Assembly: GCF_018333375.1 (NCBI RefSeq)
Contig: NZ_BORW01000043.1
Location: forward strand, 1-34,722
Direction of reading: 5' to 3'
DNA: 34,722 bases
Source of the DNA: Paenibacillus cookii
Lineage (GTDB): Bacteria > Bacillota > Bacilli > Paenibacillales > Paenibacillaceae
Translations under genes and position numbers: made by a program
The notes under the pieces: generated by a model
What the model was told of the DNA's origin: nothing
The model's input: only the letters and a program-made list of their open reading frames with translations
Databases searched by the model: none
Part shown: in pieces, positions 22,970 to 31,990 of the stretch
Position numbering within the stretch: the stretch's first letter is position 1
Layout: each line of letters opens with the position of its first letter

Positions 22970-25099
22970 CTATTTTAATTGCTTTATAGACTTAATGATT
23001 ATTGAAAGGTCTCTTTTATCGGATTCTCCATGCAACGATGGATTGAATTCGGAATTCATTTTAATGCGAATGTCTGCAACATTAGATTTCCCACCTATTT
23101 CATCCCACTTTAACTTAATCGATATCGGTGAATCCTTAGTAAAGGTATATTCATTCACTTTCTTTTTGTTAATATATAATTCCATTGTCACACTTTTCAC
23201 TCCGTTATATTTCTCATGCAAGGAGTAAGGAAGATAACCTTCTATATCTATCAAATTTCTATCGTTTTCCTTTTTTATTCGGAACCCTGATTCTTTGCTG
23301 ACCCATACGTATTTGCCGTTTTTGTCTTCCTCTATATAACTGGCTCCATCAAATAAATCGTTAATATTACGAGAATTACCCATTTTATTTAAATCTAGTT
23401 CATATAGATCAATCAGTTTATTTTTAGTATTTAGTTTCTGATTCAAATTTTTAATAGAATCGAGTAGCGTATCGCTATCTCCATTTACATCATAAACCTT
23501 TCCCTTTTGAATAAAGCTATATAAGTAAATATCATCTAATACAAACTTGTTACTTAAAGAAGTAAATTTAAGATCATATTTATCTAACTGGGATACAGGA
23601 ATTTTGAAATTGTAATTTTTCCATTCATTATCTATCTTCTGCTGTACCTTCCAGTCCCCAACAGAAAGTTGAATAGTTGAGATTCGATTCACTGCCTTTG
23701 CAAAAAAATGCAAATTAACATATTCAGAATAATCGTGATAAAAGTCCCTACTTTTAGGAATCGTTTGCGAAATCCACCCACGCTCGTTAACTTCTACAGC
23801 ATTGTCACCATCGTTCTTAATTAGCTTTATGTTGTTTGTTTCCCAACCCTTAAAACCAATTTCGAAAGCAGAATTATAAACCGTATTTGCAGCATAATCC
23901 TTATAATTCCACAATGCATATCCTGATGTATATTTCTTCAATGAATCATATGACCTTTCGATAAATGTAGAGAGTTCATTCGACTTTATTTTTGTATTAT
24001 GAGAAAACGCTGGAGTATTGTCATAATAAAGGAACTGATCAATAAAAATTTTATTATTCCCTGCATTTTGTTTTACATTATTTAATATACTGTCTAGACG
24101 ACCTAATACCCTATTAGAGGATTCTTCATTACGGTTATTTTCAGCCCCCATAGATGGAGAATAATATATTGTTGTATATGAAGAGTTAGGTAAGTTATAC
24201 GTTTTTTTATGAGAATACCAGTTTATTTGACCATTAGAATCGTATACTGGGTCAGAATCAACCCTTACTTCTAAACTAAGATTTCCGAATCGTTCTCTAG
24301 CCGGTAAATAATATTTGTTAATAAGTGTCTCATCAAAAAACTCATACATTAAGCCCATAGCCTTTTCCTTTTGTTTTGGCGTTGGAATTTGATCAAATGA
24401 GACGAAAGATTGACCATATATTTTTGATATATCACTTAAATTATAATTCTTTTTGAGATAGTCCTGGTATCCAACCTCCCTTGCATAATTAATCCGTCCA
24501 TCCAAAGAATCCATATGGAGAGATTTTTCAACTATCCCCCAAAAGTCTTCCCAAGTCAGGAAACCAAAGGTGACATTGTGAAATTGCGCCAATTCATTTT
24601 TCACCTTTGATACATAGTCTAGCCAAGCCCCATAGAATTTACTATTTATATATAATTTCTCAAATCTTTCAGCATTAGGATATTGTACTTCAGGATCAAA
24701 ATCCCAAGCATACCCAATTCTTACTATAACCTTTAAGTTATTCGAATCTGCTTTGTTCACAACATATTTAAGTCTTTTAAAAATATCATCATTATATCTA
24801 ATAGGTTCTATGCTTGGTTGGAATTCTCCCCAAGGAATAACAAGAACAACTGTATTAAAGCCATCATTTTTAATTTTCTGCATGTCAGCGTCAATATTAT
24901 AAAATTCAGACGACCAAAACGTGATCGGCCATTCATTCCCAAAATAATGTGCCCCCAAAATGTACTCGCTTGGGTTGTTTACACTATTATCACTTGTTTC
25001 CTGCTGATCAGGCACGAATCTATTGCATGAAGAAAAGATTAAAACTATTAAACAAACTAAGATACACGAATATAATAATTTTCCTTTAGTTAGTTTCAT
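22970..25099 (-). CDS. Lipoprotein glycoside-hydrolase-like protein with C-terminal beta domains
   Basis: 709 aa from ATG at 25099 (AGGAG 5 nt upstream; an earlier in-frame start lies inside manC). The N-terminus has a lipoprotein-like signal ending FSSC (Cys25). Residues about 45-420 look like a TIM-barrel glycosidase of the GH5/GH39/GH42 type: GAHYFGNEWP, GFNTVVLVIPWGEFQPS, KVIVRIGYAWDFDP, and FGFLTWEDFWG with a candidate acid/base Glu. The barrel ends near SGYALWNYKDYA. The second catalytic acid could not be placed confidently. A jelly-roll carbohydrate-binding-like region (about 430-540) and a final beta domain (about 615-709) follow. Likely role: trimming or releasing the glycan outside the membrane, comparable with PslG in Psl synthesis; inferred from context. 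Strongly AT-rich. Confidence 0.72.
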   Translation of the reverse strand: MKLTKGKLLYSCILVCLIVLIFSSCNRFVPDQQETSDNSVNNPSEYILGAHYFGNEWPITFWSSEFYNIDADMQKIKNDGFNTVVLVIPWGEFQPSIEPIRYNDDIFKRLKYVVNKADSNNLKVIVRIGYAWDFDPEVQYPNAERFEKLYINSKFYGAWLDYVSKVKNELAQFHNVTFGFLTWEDFWGIVEKSLHMDSLDGRINYAREVGYQDYLKKNYNLSDISKIYGQSFVSFDQIPTPKQKEKAMGLMYEFFDETLINKYYLPARERFGNLSLEVRVDSDPVYDSNGQINWYSHKKTYNLPNSSYTTIYYSPSMGAENNRNEESSNRVLGRLDSILNNVKQNAGNNKIFIDQFLYYDNTPAFSHNTKIKSNELSTFIERSYDSLKKYTSGYALWNYKDYAANTVYNSAFEIGFKGWETNNIKLIKNDGDNAVEVNERGWISQTIPKSRDFYHDYSEYVNLHFFAKAVNRISTIQLSVGDWKVQQKIDNEWKNYNFKIPVSQLDKYDLKFTSLSNKFVLDDIYLYSFIQKGKVYDVNGDSDTLLDSIKNLNQKLNTKNKLIDLYELDLNKMGNSRNINDLFDGASYIEEDKNGKYVWVSKESGFRIKKENDRNLIDIEGYLPYSLHEKYNGVKSVTMELYINKKKVNEYTFTKDSPISIKLKWDEIGGKSNVADIRIKMNSEFNPSLHGESDKRDLSIIIKSIKQLK

Positions 25100-25112
25100 A
25101 TGATCTCCTATA

Positions 25113-26465
25113 TTATATAGTAATGGTATCATCCTCATTGATATACTCCCCAACCTGAACCTCAATCAAATGAAGATCTATCTTCCCGGGGTTTTCCACC
25201 GAATGATCATCCCCCATTTTTATAAAGGTGGACTCATTAACTCGAAGCAATGATTCATTTCCGTTAACTATAATCCTCGCGGTACCGCTAACCACAATCC
25301 AATGTTCACTACGATGGTAATGTCTATGCATGCCGATCTTCTTTCCGGGCTTCACAACAACGGTTCTGATTCTATAATCTTTCATTTGATCAAGTACGGT
25401 GTGGTTCCCCCATGGTCTATATGTAGTTGAATGATGGTCACATAAAGAGGATTTACTCTGCTTTAGTTCCTTGACAATCTCCCTGACTTTTTGAGATGAT
25501 CCTCTCTTGGATACCAGTAGGGCGTCTGGAGTGTCCACGATCATTAAGTCGTTCACATCGACCGTCGTAACCATCCTGTTATGTGAAAGAACCATGTTAT
25601 TAGAAGAATCAATGCCGATAAATTGTTTTGCCTCCGTGTTACCGTATTCATCCTTAGGGAGCTCTTCATAAAGAGCTTCAAAACTGCCAAGATCAGACCA
25701 CCCGATATTTGAAGGAATAACCTTAACGTTTTCGCTCTTCTCCATCACTGCATAATCAATACTGTCGGAGGGGATTGATTCCATATCATTTTTTTGAATC
25801 CGTATAATGTCATTATTCTTCTTGGAATTTTCGAAAGCAGCAACAGACCGTTGATAGATCACGGGAGAGTATGTTTCCAATTCATTCAAGAAGACTCCGG
25901 CCTTAAACAAAAACATACCGCTATTCCAATAATAACGCCCCGAGCTAACATATTGTTCTGCTGTGTAAAGATCCGGTTTTTCTCTAAAGGAAATGACTTT
26001 GTAGCCATCGGATTCGATATATCCATAACCCGTTTCTGCGTGACTAGGTGTAATGCCAAAGGTCACTATGTTCCCTTCTTCAGCCATAGACTTCGCTAAT
26101 TCAATAACCCTTGCGTATTCCCGTTCATTTTTAATAATATGGTCAGACGGGGTCACGAGTATCAATTCGTTCCTGTTGGCAGCCAAACTGGCAAGAGCAA
26201 TTGCCGGGGCAGTATTCCTGCCCACGGGTTCAAGCAAGAATTGACCGGCTTTTGCTCCGATTTCATCCAGATGATCTAAAGCAAGAAAGTACTGCTCTTC
26301 ATTTGACACGACGAATATGTTGTCGCATAAAGGTCGATTTCTTTCCACTGTCATTTGGAACAATGATCGATCTGATATGAATTTATTAAATTGCTTTGGA
26401 TAGCGAGTTCTGGATAATGGCCAAAGACGCGTGCCGTTTCCCCCGCATAAAACGACGTTTATCAT
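25113..26465 (-). CDS. manC: Mannose-1-phosphate guanylyltransferase, type II with PMI-like cupin domain
   Basis: 450 aa. The N-terminal nucleotidyltransferase (about 1-290) has CGGNGTRLWPLSR, LLEPVGRNTAPAIALA, TPSDHII, FREKPD, WNSGMFLF and WSDLGSFEAL. The C-terminal cupin (about 335-450) has STTYRPWGNH, the metal-binding GMHRHYHRSEHWIVVSG and GDDHSVENPG. It resembles AlgA/ManC/CpsB proteins that make GDP-mannose and may also isomerise fructose-6-phosphate. AGGAG precedes the ATG. It supplies GDP-mannose, or its derivatives, to the locus, implying a second sugar besides rhamnose. No GDP-mannose dehydratase or fucose gene is present here, so mannose itself is the simplest product used. Confidence 0.93.
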   Translation of the reverse strand: MINVVLCGGNGTRLWPLSRTRYPKQFNKFISDRSLFQMTVERNRPLCDNIFVVSNEEQYFLALDHLDEIGAKAGQFLLEPVGRNTAPAIALASLAANRNELILVTPSDHIIKNEREYARVIELAKSMAEEGNIVTFGITPSHAETGYGYIESDGYKVISFREKPDLYTAEQYVSSGRYYWNSGMFLFKAGVFLNELETYSPVIYQRSVAAFENSKKNNDIIRIQKNDMESIPSDSIDYAVMEKSENVKVIPSNIGWSDLGSFEALYEELPKDEYGNTEAKQFIGIDSSNNMVLSHNRMVTTVDVNDLMIVDTPDALLVSKRGSSQKVREIVKELKQSKSSLCDHHSTTYRPWGNHTVLDQMKDYRIRTVVVKPGKKIGMHRHYHRSEHWIVVSGTARIIVNGNESLLRVNESTFIKMGDDHSVENPGKIDLHLIEVQVGEYINEDDTITI

Positions 26466-26477
26466 GTAACATTTCTC

Positions 26478-29400
26478 CTAGTTCTCGATATCTAGAGTCA
26501 GAATGTTCTTTGCAGCATCAATCGTGAAATACTTTTGGATGTACTCACCCGAAGATATGGATAGTGCATTCCACAATTCTTCGTTCAAATACAAATTAAT
26601 GACAGACGTGGCAAATTGATCTTCTTCGTCAGACACTAACAACACGTTCTGAATGTCCTCAAGCCCTTCCGCCCCGATGGATGTTGTTACGATAGGCACT
26701 TGGTAGTTCAGCGCTTCGATTACTTTGCCCTTAACGCCTGCTCCAAAACGAAGAGGCACCACAACGACACGACACCGTTTGTAATACTCCTCTAGTTCTT
26801 GATCGGATACATATCCTGTGATTACGATCTGCTCCGATTGCATTTCTTTTAATTCATCTGGAGGATTGGATCCTACAATAAAGAGCTTAATATCTTTAAT
26901 TTCATTTTGAATCTTAGGAAATGCGTTTATAATGAACCACATAATGCCATCAAAATTAGGCTTATGATTAAAACCACCCACAAACAGTAAATCCTTACGC
27001 TCTTCAAACGTATTTATGGAATGCTTCTCCCCATATGGCTCGCTATATGGAAATAGCGGTATATTTCGAATTGGTTTATGAGGGAATTGTTCCAAAAGGA
27101 CTTGTTTCTCAAACGACCCTACAACATGGATTACATCAGCCATCTCAAACAGTTTAAACTCGGTTTCTTTCCATTCTTCCGCGGATTTAAGAACGCTTGG
27201 ATTTTTCGTAATCTCATAGTTTCTCATTTCGCGTAGATAATGGAGGTCGTGACCGAAATAAATAACCTTGGCATTTGTATGCTTTTTAAATACATCCATA
27301 TATTTAATTGAAATATGAGGTCTATTTAGATAAACATAGTCCAGATATTGGCCGTTAGTTCTAATCCACTTGTTGATATTTTTGGCATGATCATTTCCAT
27401 ACAAGACTTCTACTCCCATCTGTTGGAGTTCGGTTGTATATGGCTCATGCCTGTAGAAATTATCCCCTATGAAAATTACATGAAGCCCCATGGAGACCAT
27501 GAGTCGAATATAAAAATACGTGCATCTGCCGCCTGCATCCTTATCGTAATGCGGAACATAATGGTCTACAATGACAACCGTTTTCTTGCCCTTGCTGCGG
27601 TCCCTTGCCCAAAAAACATGCTCTGCATTAGGAAAATGCTGCGTAGTCAAAACCGAATTCCATTTATTTAAAAATTTTTCTTTGTTCTGAACCTGGTAGC
27701 TTTTTATCCCGCTGCCTAAATCAGTACCATGCGAGATTCCTTCAAAGTGCACAACGACAGATCGAGGTTGGAAAAGAACCTTGTATCCCATTCGTCTTAC
27801 TTCAAACGCCAGGTCCGAATCTTCAAAATATGCAGGTACAAAACGCTCATCAAATCCGCCGATTTCCTTCCAAAGGTCATGTCGTATTAAAATCGCTGCT
27901 CCGGAAATGTAATCAACTTCTTTGACATAGTTATATTCCGGTTTCTCCGGATCATCGAGCCGCCCAAAATTCCAGCCGCTAGCATCATCCCAAATAATTC
28001 CCCCAGCTTCCTGCTGCCTTCCATCCGGATAGATCAATTTAGACCCCACCATACCAATCTTGGAATCAGATTCAATAAGCTGCACCAGGGAGCTAAGCCA
28101 TTCAGCCTGGACGTTGGTGTCGTTGTTTAAGAAGAATATATACTTGCCCCTAGCTTGCTTTGCGGCATTATTACAATTCAATAGAAACCCGCGATTGGTT
28201 CCATCACGAACAACCCTTACATTGTCGACGTAATTTTGGATATTAATCGTTTCGTCTGTGGACATATCATCCGCAATAATAACTTCGTATGAAGTATCTT
28301 TGGTGTTCTCTAATATGGATGCCAAGCAAGAATACGTATAATTCCATTGGTTATACACCGGAATAATTATGGACACGAGCGGATTCTCGACGTGATCGAA
28401 TTCAAGATGCTTTAGATCCTCATTAGCGAAAAGTTGGATTTCAGGATGCGATTCTTCCCCGGTGTTACGTTCAATGAATGTCTCAATTCTATTTTCTAGC
28501 TGAGAAGCATCCTCAGCCTTAAAATAATATTTTAGCTTTTTAATGTTTCCTTTATTGAGTTTGCTAAACATAAATTTCGGATTTTTTAGCGTTTTAATTG
28601 TGAGTTTAGCAAGAACCCTCCGTTTGCTCTTGGCAGGAATGATGGCATCCCTTAATTTGTAATAGGAAGTTAACAATGCCCACCCCGTTGAATCATAAAT
28701 ACGCCGCAGTTTTCGTTCTTCTGCTAGTAATAATTCGATATGTCCTTCCTTATTCCTTAAATCTTGCTTCAAACCTTGATTTTCCTTAAGAACCCCCGTT
28801 AACTGCTGCTGTATAGATTTAAGCTGCTCCTGTAAGGAGTTACTCTGTTTTATCTGTATTTTCAGCGACTGTTCGAGAGCCCCTTTTTCTTCCTCTAACG
28901 TGCTGTATTTTTGCTCTAACTTTAGATGATCACGTTGAAGACGTGAATTCCTTTCTTCTAATTCTTCTAACCGCTTATATTGCTTTCTCAGAAAATCCAT
29001 TTCCTGATCCAACGTCCTAATATGCCGATTTCGAGTTTCAACCTCATCTTGCAGCGTGAGGATTCTCATTTTCATTTCATCGTATTTTGATGGGTATAAC
29101 AAACAAGACTCCGCTTCGGAAAACTTCGAATCAACATCGGAGCAGAACGCGATCATATACTTCTCTTGCACTTCACTTTCGGCATACGTGTCATAACGAA
29201 TCGTTTTTTGGGGAGCTCCGTCTTTCATTTGGTTCATCAAGGAAACAACTTCAAACCTCTGCGATACAATATCGACATGGGTGAAGTGTTGACTCAATAA
29301 TGCTTGAAATTCATCTCTATATAATTCCTTAACATGGAATGGATTCACATAATTAGATTGGTCGGAATAAAATTTCTTGTTAGGAGTCGAAATGACTAGA

Positions 29401-29789
29401 ATTCCATCCTGTTTTAAAACTCTTTTTACTTCCTGGAGAAATTTTTGTTGAGTATGCTCATCAACATGTTCTAGTGTTTCAAAAGAAATCACCACGTCGA
29501 AAACGCGATCTTCAAAAGGAAGAGAATCTATTCCGGAAGTCTTAAAACTCAAGTTCCCCTCATTATATTTTTTAGAAGCTAGCCCAATTGTCTGGTTATC
29601 GATGTCAATACCATAAACCGATTTCGCCGATTTGGACAATAAATATGATCCATATCCCTCCCCACATGCTGCATCTAAAACAGATTTACCACGTACAATT
29701 TCGGCAAGAGAGAGATATCGTTGCATGTGTTCTATTTCCAGTTCTTTATCCGTTAGATTCGGAATAAATCGCTCACCCGTAAATTCCAA
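26478..29789 (-). CDS. WsaE-like fusion: methyltransferase, coiled coil, GT2 and GT4 glycosyltransferase
   Basis: 1103 aa cytoplasmic multienzyme. Residues 1-220 are a class I SAM methyltransferase (VLDAACGEGYGSYLL at 37-51, ISFETLEHVDEH, VLKQDGILVISTPNK). Residues about 236-364 form one long coiled coil rich in Glu, Lys, Leu and Gln. A linker leads to a GT2 domain (about 470-715: IIIPVYNQWNYT, IIADDMSTDET, FFLNNDT, YFEDSDLAFEVRR), then a GT4 domain (about 736-1103: DAGGRCTY, LLFVGGFNHKPNFDG, GAGVKGKVIEALNYQVPIV). The order and size recall WsaE of the Geobacillus stearothermophilus S-layer glycan cluster, a methyl-rhamnosyltransferase that extends and methyl-caps the chain. This homology is from memory of the architecture, not a search. 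It lies between wzt and manC in the operon. Confidence 0.85.
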   Translation of the reverse strand: MEFTGERFIPNLTDKELEIEHMQRYLSLAEIVRGKSVLDAACGEGYGSYLLSKSAKSVYGIDIDNQTIGLASKKYNEGNLSFKTSGIDSLPFEDRVFDVVISFETLEHVDEHTQQKFLQEVKRVLKQDGILVISTPNKKFYSDQSNYVNPFHVKELYRDEFQALLSQHFTHVDIVSQRFEVVSLMNQMKDGAPQKTIRYDTYAESEVQEKYMIAFCSDVDSKFSEAESCLLYPSKYDEMKMRILTLQDEVETRNRHIRTLDQEMDFLRKQYKRLEELEERNSRLQRDHLKLEQKYSTLEEEKGALEQSLKIQIKQSNSLQEQLKSIQQQLTGVLKENQGLKQDLRNKEGHIELLLAEERKLRRIYDSTGWALLTSYYKLRDAIIPAKSKRRVLAKLTIKTLKNPKFMFSKLNKGNIKKLKYYFKAEDASQLENRIETFIERNTGEESHPEIQLFANEDLKHLEFDHVENPLVSIIIPVYNQWNYTYSCLASILENTKDTSYEVIIADDMSTDETINIQNYVDNVRVVRDGTNRGFLLNCNNAAKQARGKYIFFLNNDTNVQAEWLSSLVQLIESDSKIGMVGSKLIYPDGRQQEAGGIIWDDASGWNFGRLDDPEKPEYNYVKEVDYISGAAILIRHDLWKEIGGFDERFVPAYFEDSDLAFEVRRMGYKVLFQPRSVVVHFEGISHGTDLGSGIKSYQVQNKEKFLNKWNSVLTTQHFPNAEHVFWARDRSKGKKTVVIVDHYVPHYDKDAGGRCTYFYIRLMVSMGLHVIFIGDNFYRHEPYTTELQQMGVEVLYGNDHAKNINKWIRTNGQYLDYVYLNRPHISIKYMDVFKKHTNAKVIYFGHDLHYLREMRNYEITKNPSVLKSAEEWKETEFKLFEMADVIHVVGSFEKQVLLEQFPHKPIRNIPLFPYSEPYGEKHSINTFEERKDLLFVGGFNHKPNFDGIMWFIINAFPKIQNEIKDIKLFIVGSNPPDELKEMQSEQIVITGYVSDQELEEYYKRCRVVVVPLRFGAGVKGKVIEALNYQVPIVTTSIGAEGLEDIQNVLLVSDEEDQFATSVINLYLNEELWNALSISSGEYIQKYFTIDAAKNILTLDIEN

Positions 29790-29805
29790 GAAAAACCCCT
29801 GCTTT

Positions 29806-31086
29806 CTAAATTAATACTGAAAAAGTAACATCATCGAAATGAATAATTCCACTTAAAGTCTCGTAGCCAACCGGTAGAACCTGAATAACGATTGCATCAT
29901 GAACCCAACTATGTTGAACATGGTCTTCCTGGGTTCCAGAGGCGATGGCAGGTGAAATCGTATACTGACCGTGATTTAAACTAGGAAAGCAAAACTCAAA
30001 AGAAAACACATAATTTTGGCCCGGTTCTAGCTCCGTTATTCTCTCGCCTAAAAAATAACTATTGGTTTGAGCAATCATATTTCCAAGCCTGTCCTTTAAA
30101 CTAAATCCTATAATGGGGTTCTCTATTTTTTCAAAAATGTCGATTCTTATTAATAAATTTAGCTGCTGATTTGTTTCAACAACACTTATTTTCTGATCTG
30201 TAAGTGCATCCTTCAAAGCTACCCCAGTAATCAGTGCCTTGTCGTCACCCATCATATCAAGCTCATCAGGCAAATCATCGATATCGAACAGTACTGTATT
30301 AGATTCTGATGTATTTTCGTTAATCTTCGCTTCTTGCAGACTGTACTTCTTATATTCCGCGCCAATCATAAAAGCTTGGTATTTTTTTGAGATTTCCGAA
30401 GGAATCCCCTCATCTTTCAGTTTGCCTTCATTGATCCAAATCACGCGATCACAATATTTATTGATAACACTCATATCATGGGAAACGAAAATAATAGTCT
30501 TGGATCTTTTCAATTCATCAATTTTTCGATAACATTTCTGTTGAAATCGTATATCCCCTACGCTTAGCGCCTCATCAATAATAAGAATATCGGGATCCAC
30601 ATTAATGGCGACAGCGAATGCAAGCCGTACAAACATACCACTTGAGTATGTTTTCACGGGTTGATGGATAAAATCGCCGATATCCGCAAACTCTAAGATG
30701 CTTTCAACTTTGGCATCTATCTCATTTTTAGAATAACCCATAATGGTGCCATTCAAATAAATGTTTTCCATTCCGGTAAAATCCGGATTAAATCCAGCCC
30801 CCAGCTCAAGGAGAGCAGAGATTTTTCCATTAATCGATACCATTCCCGAAGACGGCGATAAAACCCCCGTCAAAATTTTCAGCAATGTCGATTTTCCGGA
30901 TCCATTTTTTCCAATAATACCAAGACACTCTCCGGTACTTACGTGAAAACTCAGGCCATCAAGAGCTTTAAATTCTTGATGATAACTTTTATTTAAAAAG
31001 GCTTCTTTTATTCGATCTGTTGGTTTTTTATAAAGTTTATAATTTTTCGTCAGATCGATAACTTCAATCGATTTATTCTTATTCAT
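29806..31086 (-). CDS. wzt: Polysaccharide ABC transporter ATPase Wzt with C-terminal glycan-binding domain
   Basis: 426 aa. The ABC domain (1 to about 240) has Walker A GKNGSGKST (59-67), signature YSSGMFVRLAFAVA, Walker B ILIIDEALSVGD and the H-loop FVSHD. The extension (about 265-426) is a beta-rich Wzt C-terminal domain: ITGVALKD, IIGFSLKDRLGNMIAQTN, LEPGQNYVFSFEFCFPSLNHGQYTISPAIASG. In E. coli O9a this domain binds the capped end of the finished O-chain before export. Its presence beside a methyltransferase fusion is telling. Start: AGGAG is 9 nt before ATG 31086 but only 3 before ATG 31092, so the former is chosen. It follows wzm by 13 bp. Confidence 0.93.
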   Translation of the reverse strand: MNKNKSIEVIDLTKNYKLYKKPTDRIKEAFLNKSYHQEFKALDGLSFHVSTGECLGIIGKNGSGKSTLLKILTGVLSPSSGMVSINGKISALLELGAGFNPDFTGMENIYLNGTIMGYSKNEIDAKVESILEFADIGDFIHQPVKTYSSGMFVRLAFAVAINVDPDILIIDEALSVGDIRFQQKCYRKIDELKRSKTIIFVSHDMSVINKYCDRVIWINEGKLKDEGIPSEISKKYQAFMIGAEYKKYSLQEAKINENTSESNTVLFDIDDLPDELDMMGDDKALITGVALKDALTDQKISVVETNQQLNLLIRIDIFEKIENPIIGFSLKDRLGNMIAQTNSYFLGERITELEPGQNYVFSFEFCFPSLNHGQYTISPAIASGTQEDHVQHSWVHDAIVIQVLPVGYETLSGIIHFDDVTFSVLI

Positions 31087-31099
31087 CTCCATTTACTCC

Positions 31100-31882
31100 T
31101 TATAAAACATCGGCAAAATGCGGCTTTAGTTTCTTAAAAGTGATATAGCCGACCACTAACAAAATCGCCGTCAGAATCCAAAAATAAATCGTCAATTTCC
31201 AATCTTCCCAGAACCATCTTCGATAAATGAACGTATTTCTATAACCATTGGTGATATAAAACATCGGATTAAGTTTAAATAAGAACTGGAATTTTTCAGG
31301 TATTGTTTTGATTGGATAGAAAATAGGCGTTAACCAGAATCCCAATTGCATGAACATCGCGACAATTTGGGACGTATCTTTAAAAAATAAAACTATTGAA
31401 CTTGTAATCCAAGACAAACCAAGGACCAAAATTATGGTAGCAAACAGATAATAAAAGACTTGTAAATAATATAAAGAAAATGAATAACCATATATAAAGA
31501 ACATGCCTATTAAGAAAACAACAAAAAATAAATGAACATATAGAGATGAGTAGATCTTCACTACTGGAAGCAACTCCAGTTTGAAAGCTACTTTTTTTAC
31601 CAAAAAGGAATTTTCAAGTATCGTATTAGTAGAAGAAGGCAGTGCATCTGCGAAAAAATTCCAAGGAATCATGGCACAAGATAGCCAAAGTATAAACGGA
31701 ACATCGTTTACTGGAGTACTTCGAAATCCGACTTGAAATACAAACCAAAACAAGAGGATTGCAATAAGCGGCTGGATAAATGCCCAAACAATCCCAAGAT
31801 AGGAGCCTGTGTATCTTTTTTTGAAATCACTTTTCGAAAGTTCAAAAATCAGATTGTTACTTTTCCTAATTTGATTAATCAT
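31100..31882 (-). CDS. wzm: Polysaccharide ABC-2 transporter permease Wzm
   Basis: 260 aa with six membrane helices. The N-terminus (SDFKKRYTGSYLGIVWAFIQPL) and the segment WLSCAMIPWNFFADALPSSTNTILENSFLVKK are typical of ABC-2 polysaccharide exporters (Wzm/TagG/RfbD type); FWLTPIFYP and NPMFYITNGYRN follow. It forms the channel, with Wzt, moving lipid-linked glycan to the outer leaflet. AGAGGT precedes the ATG. It heads the ten-gene operon and is divergent from the ligase gene, with about 108 bp between the starts. Confidence 0.95.
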   Translation of the reverse strand: MINQIRKSNNLIFELSKSDFKKRYTGSYLGIVWAFIQPLIAILLFWFVFQVGFRSTPVNDVPFILWLSCAMIPWNFFADALPSSTNTILENSFLVKKVAFKLELLPVVKIYSSLYVHLFFVVFLIGMFFIYGYSFSLYYLQVFYYLFATIILVLGLSWITSSIVLFFKDTSQIVAMFMQLGFWLTPIFYPIKTIPEKFQFLFKLNPMFYITNGYRNTFIYRRWFWEDWKLTIYFWILTAILLVVGYITFKKLKPHFADVL

Positions 31883-31947
31883 TTCATAACCTCTTAGCTT
31901 TAGTATTTACCAGTCTATTTGAGAGGTAGAACAATACTTCACTCCTA

Positions 31948-31956
31948 TGGTAAAAT
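31948..31956 (+). promoter_or_regulatory. Possible extended -10 promoter for the ligase gene
   Basis: TGGTAAAAT (31948-31956) is a TGn-extended -10 on the plus strand without a convincing -35. Transcription would start near 31963, about 28 nt before the chosen start codon. The wzm promoter must lie in the same 108-bp divergent region, but no clear candidate was found on the minus strand. Confidence 0.35.
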
Positions 31957-31990
31957 ATTGTCGTATCTCACAAAAAGGAGAATGGAAACT

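Noticed and set aside
25100..25165. Upstream start adding 22 residues to the glycosidase lipoprotein
   Set aside because: It would overlap manC and precede the lipoprotein signal; ATG 25099 has a good RBS.
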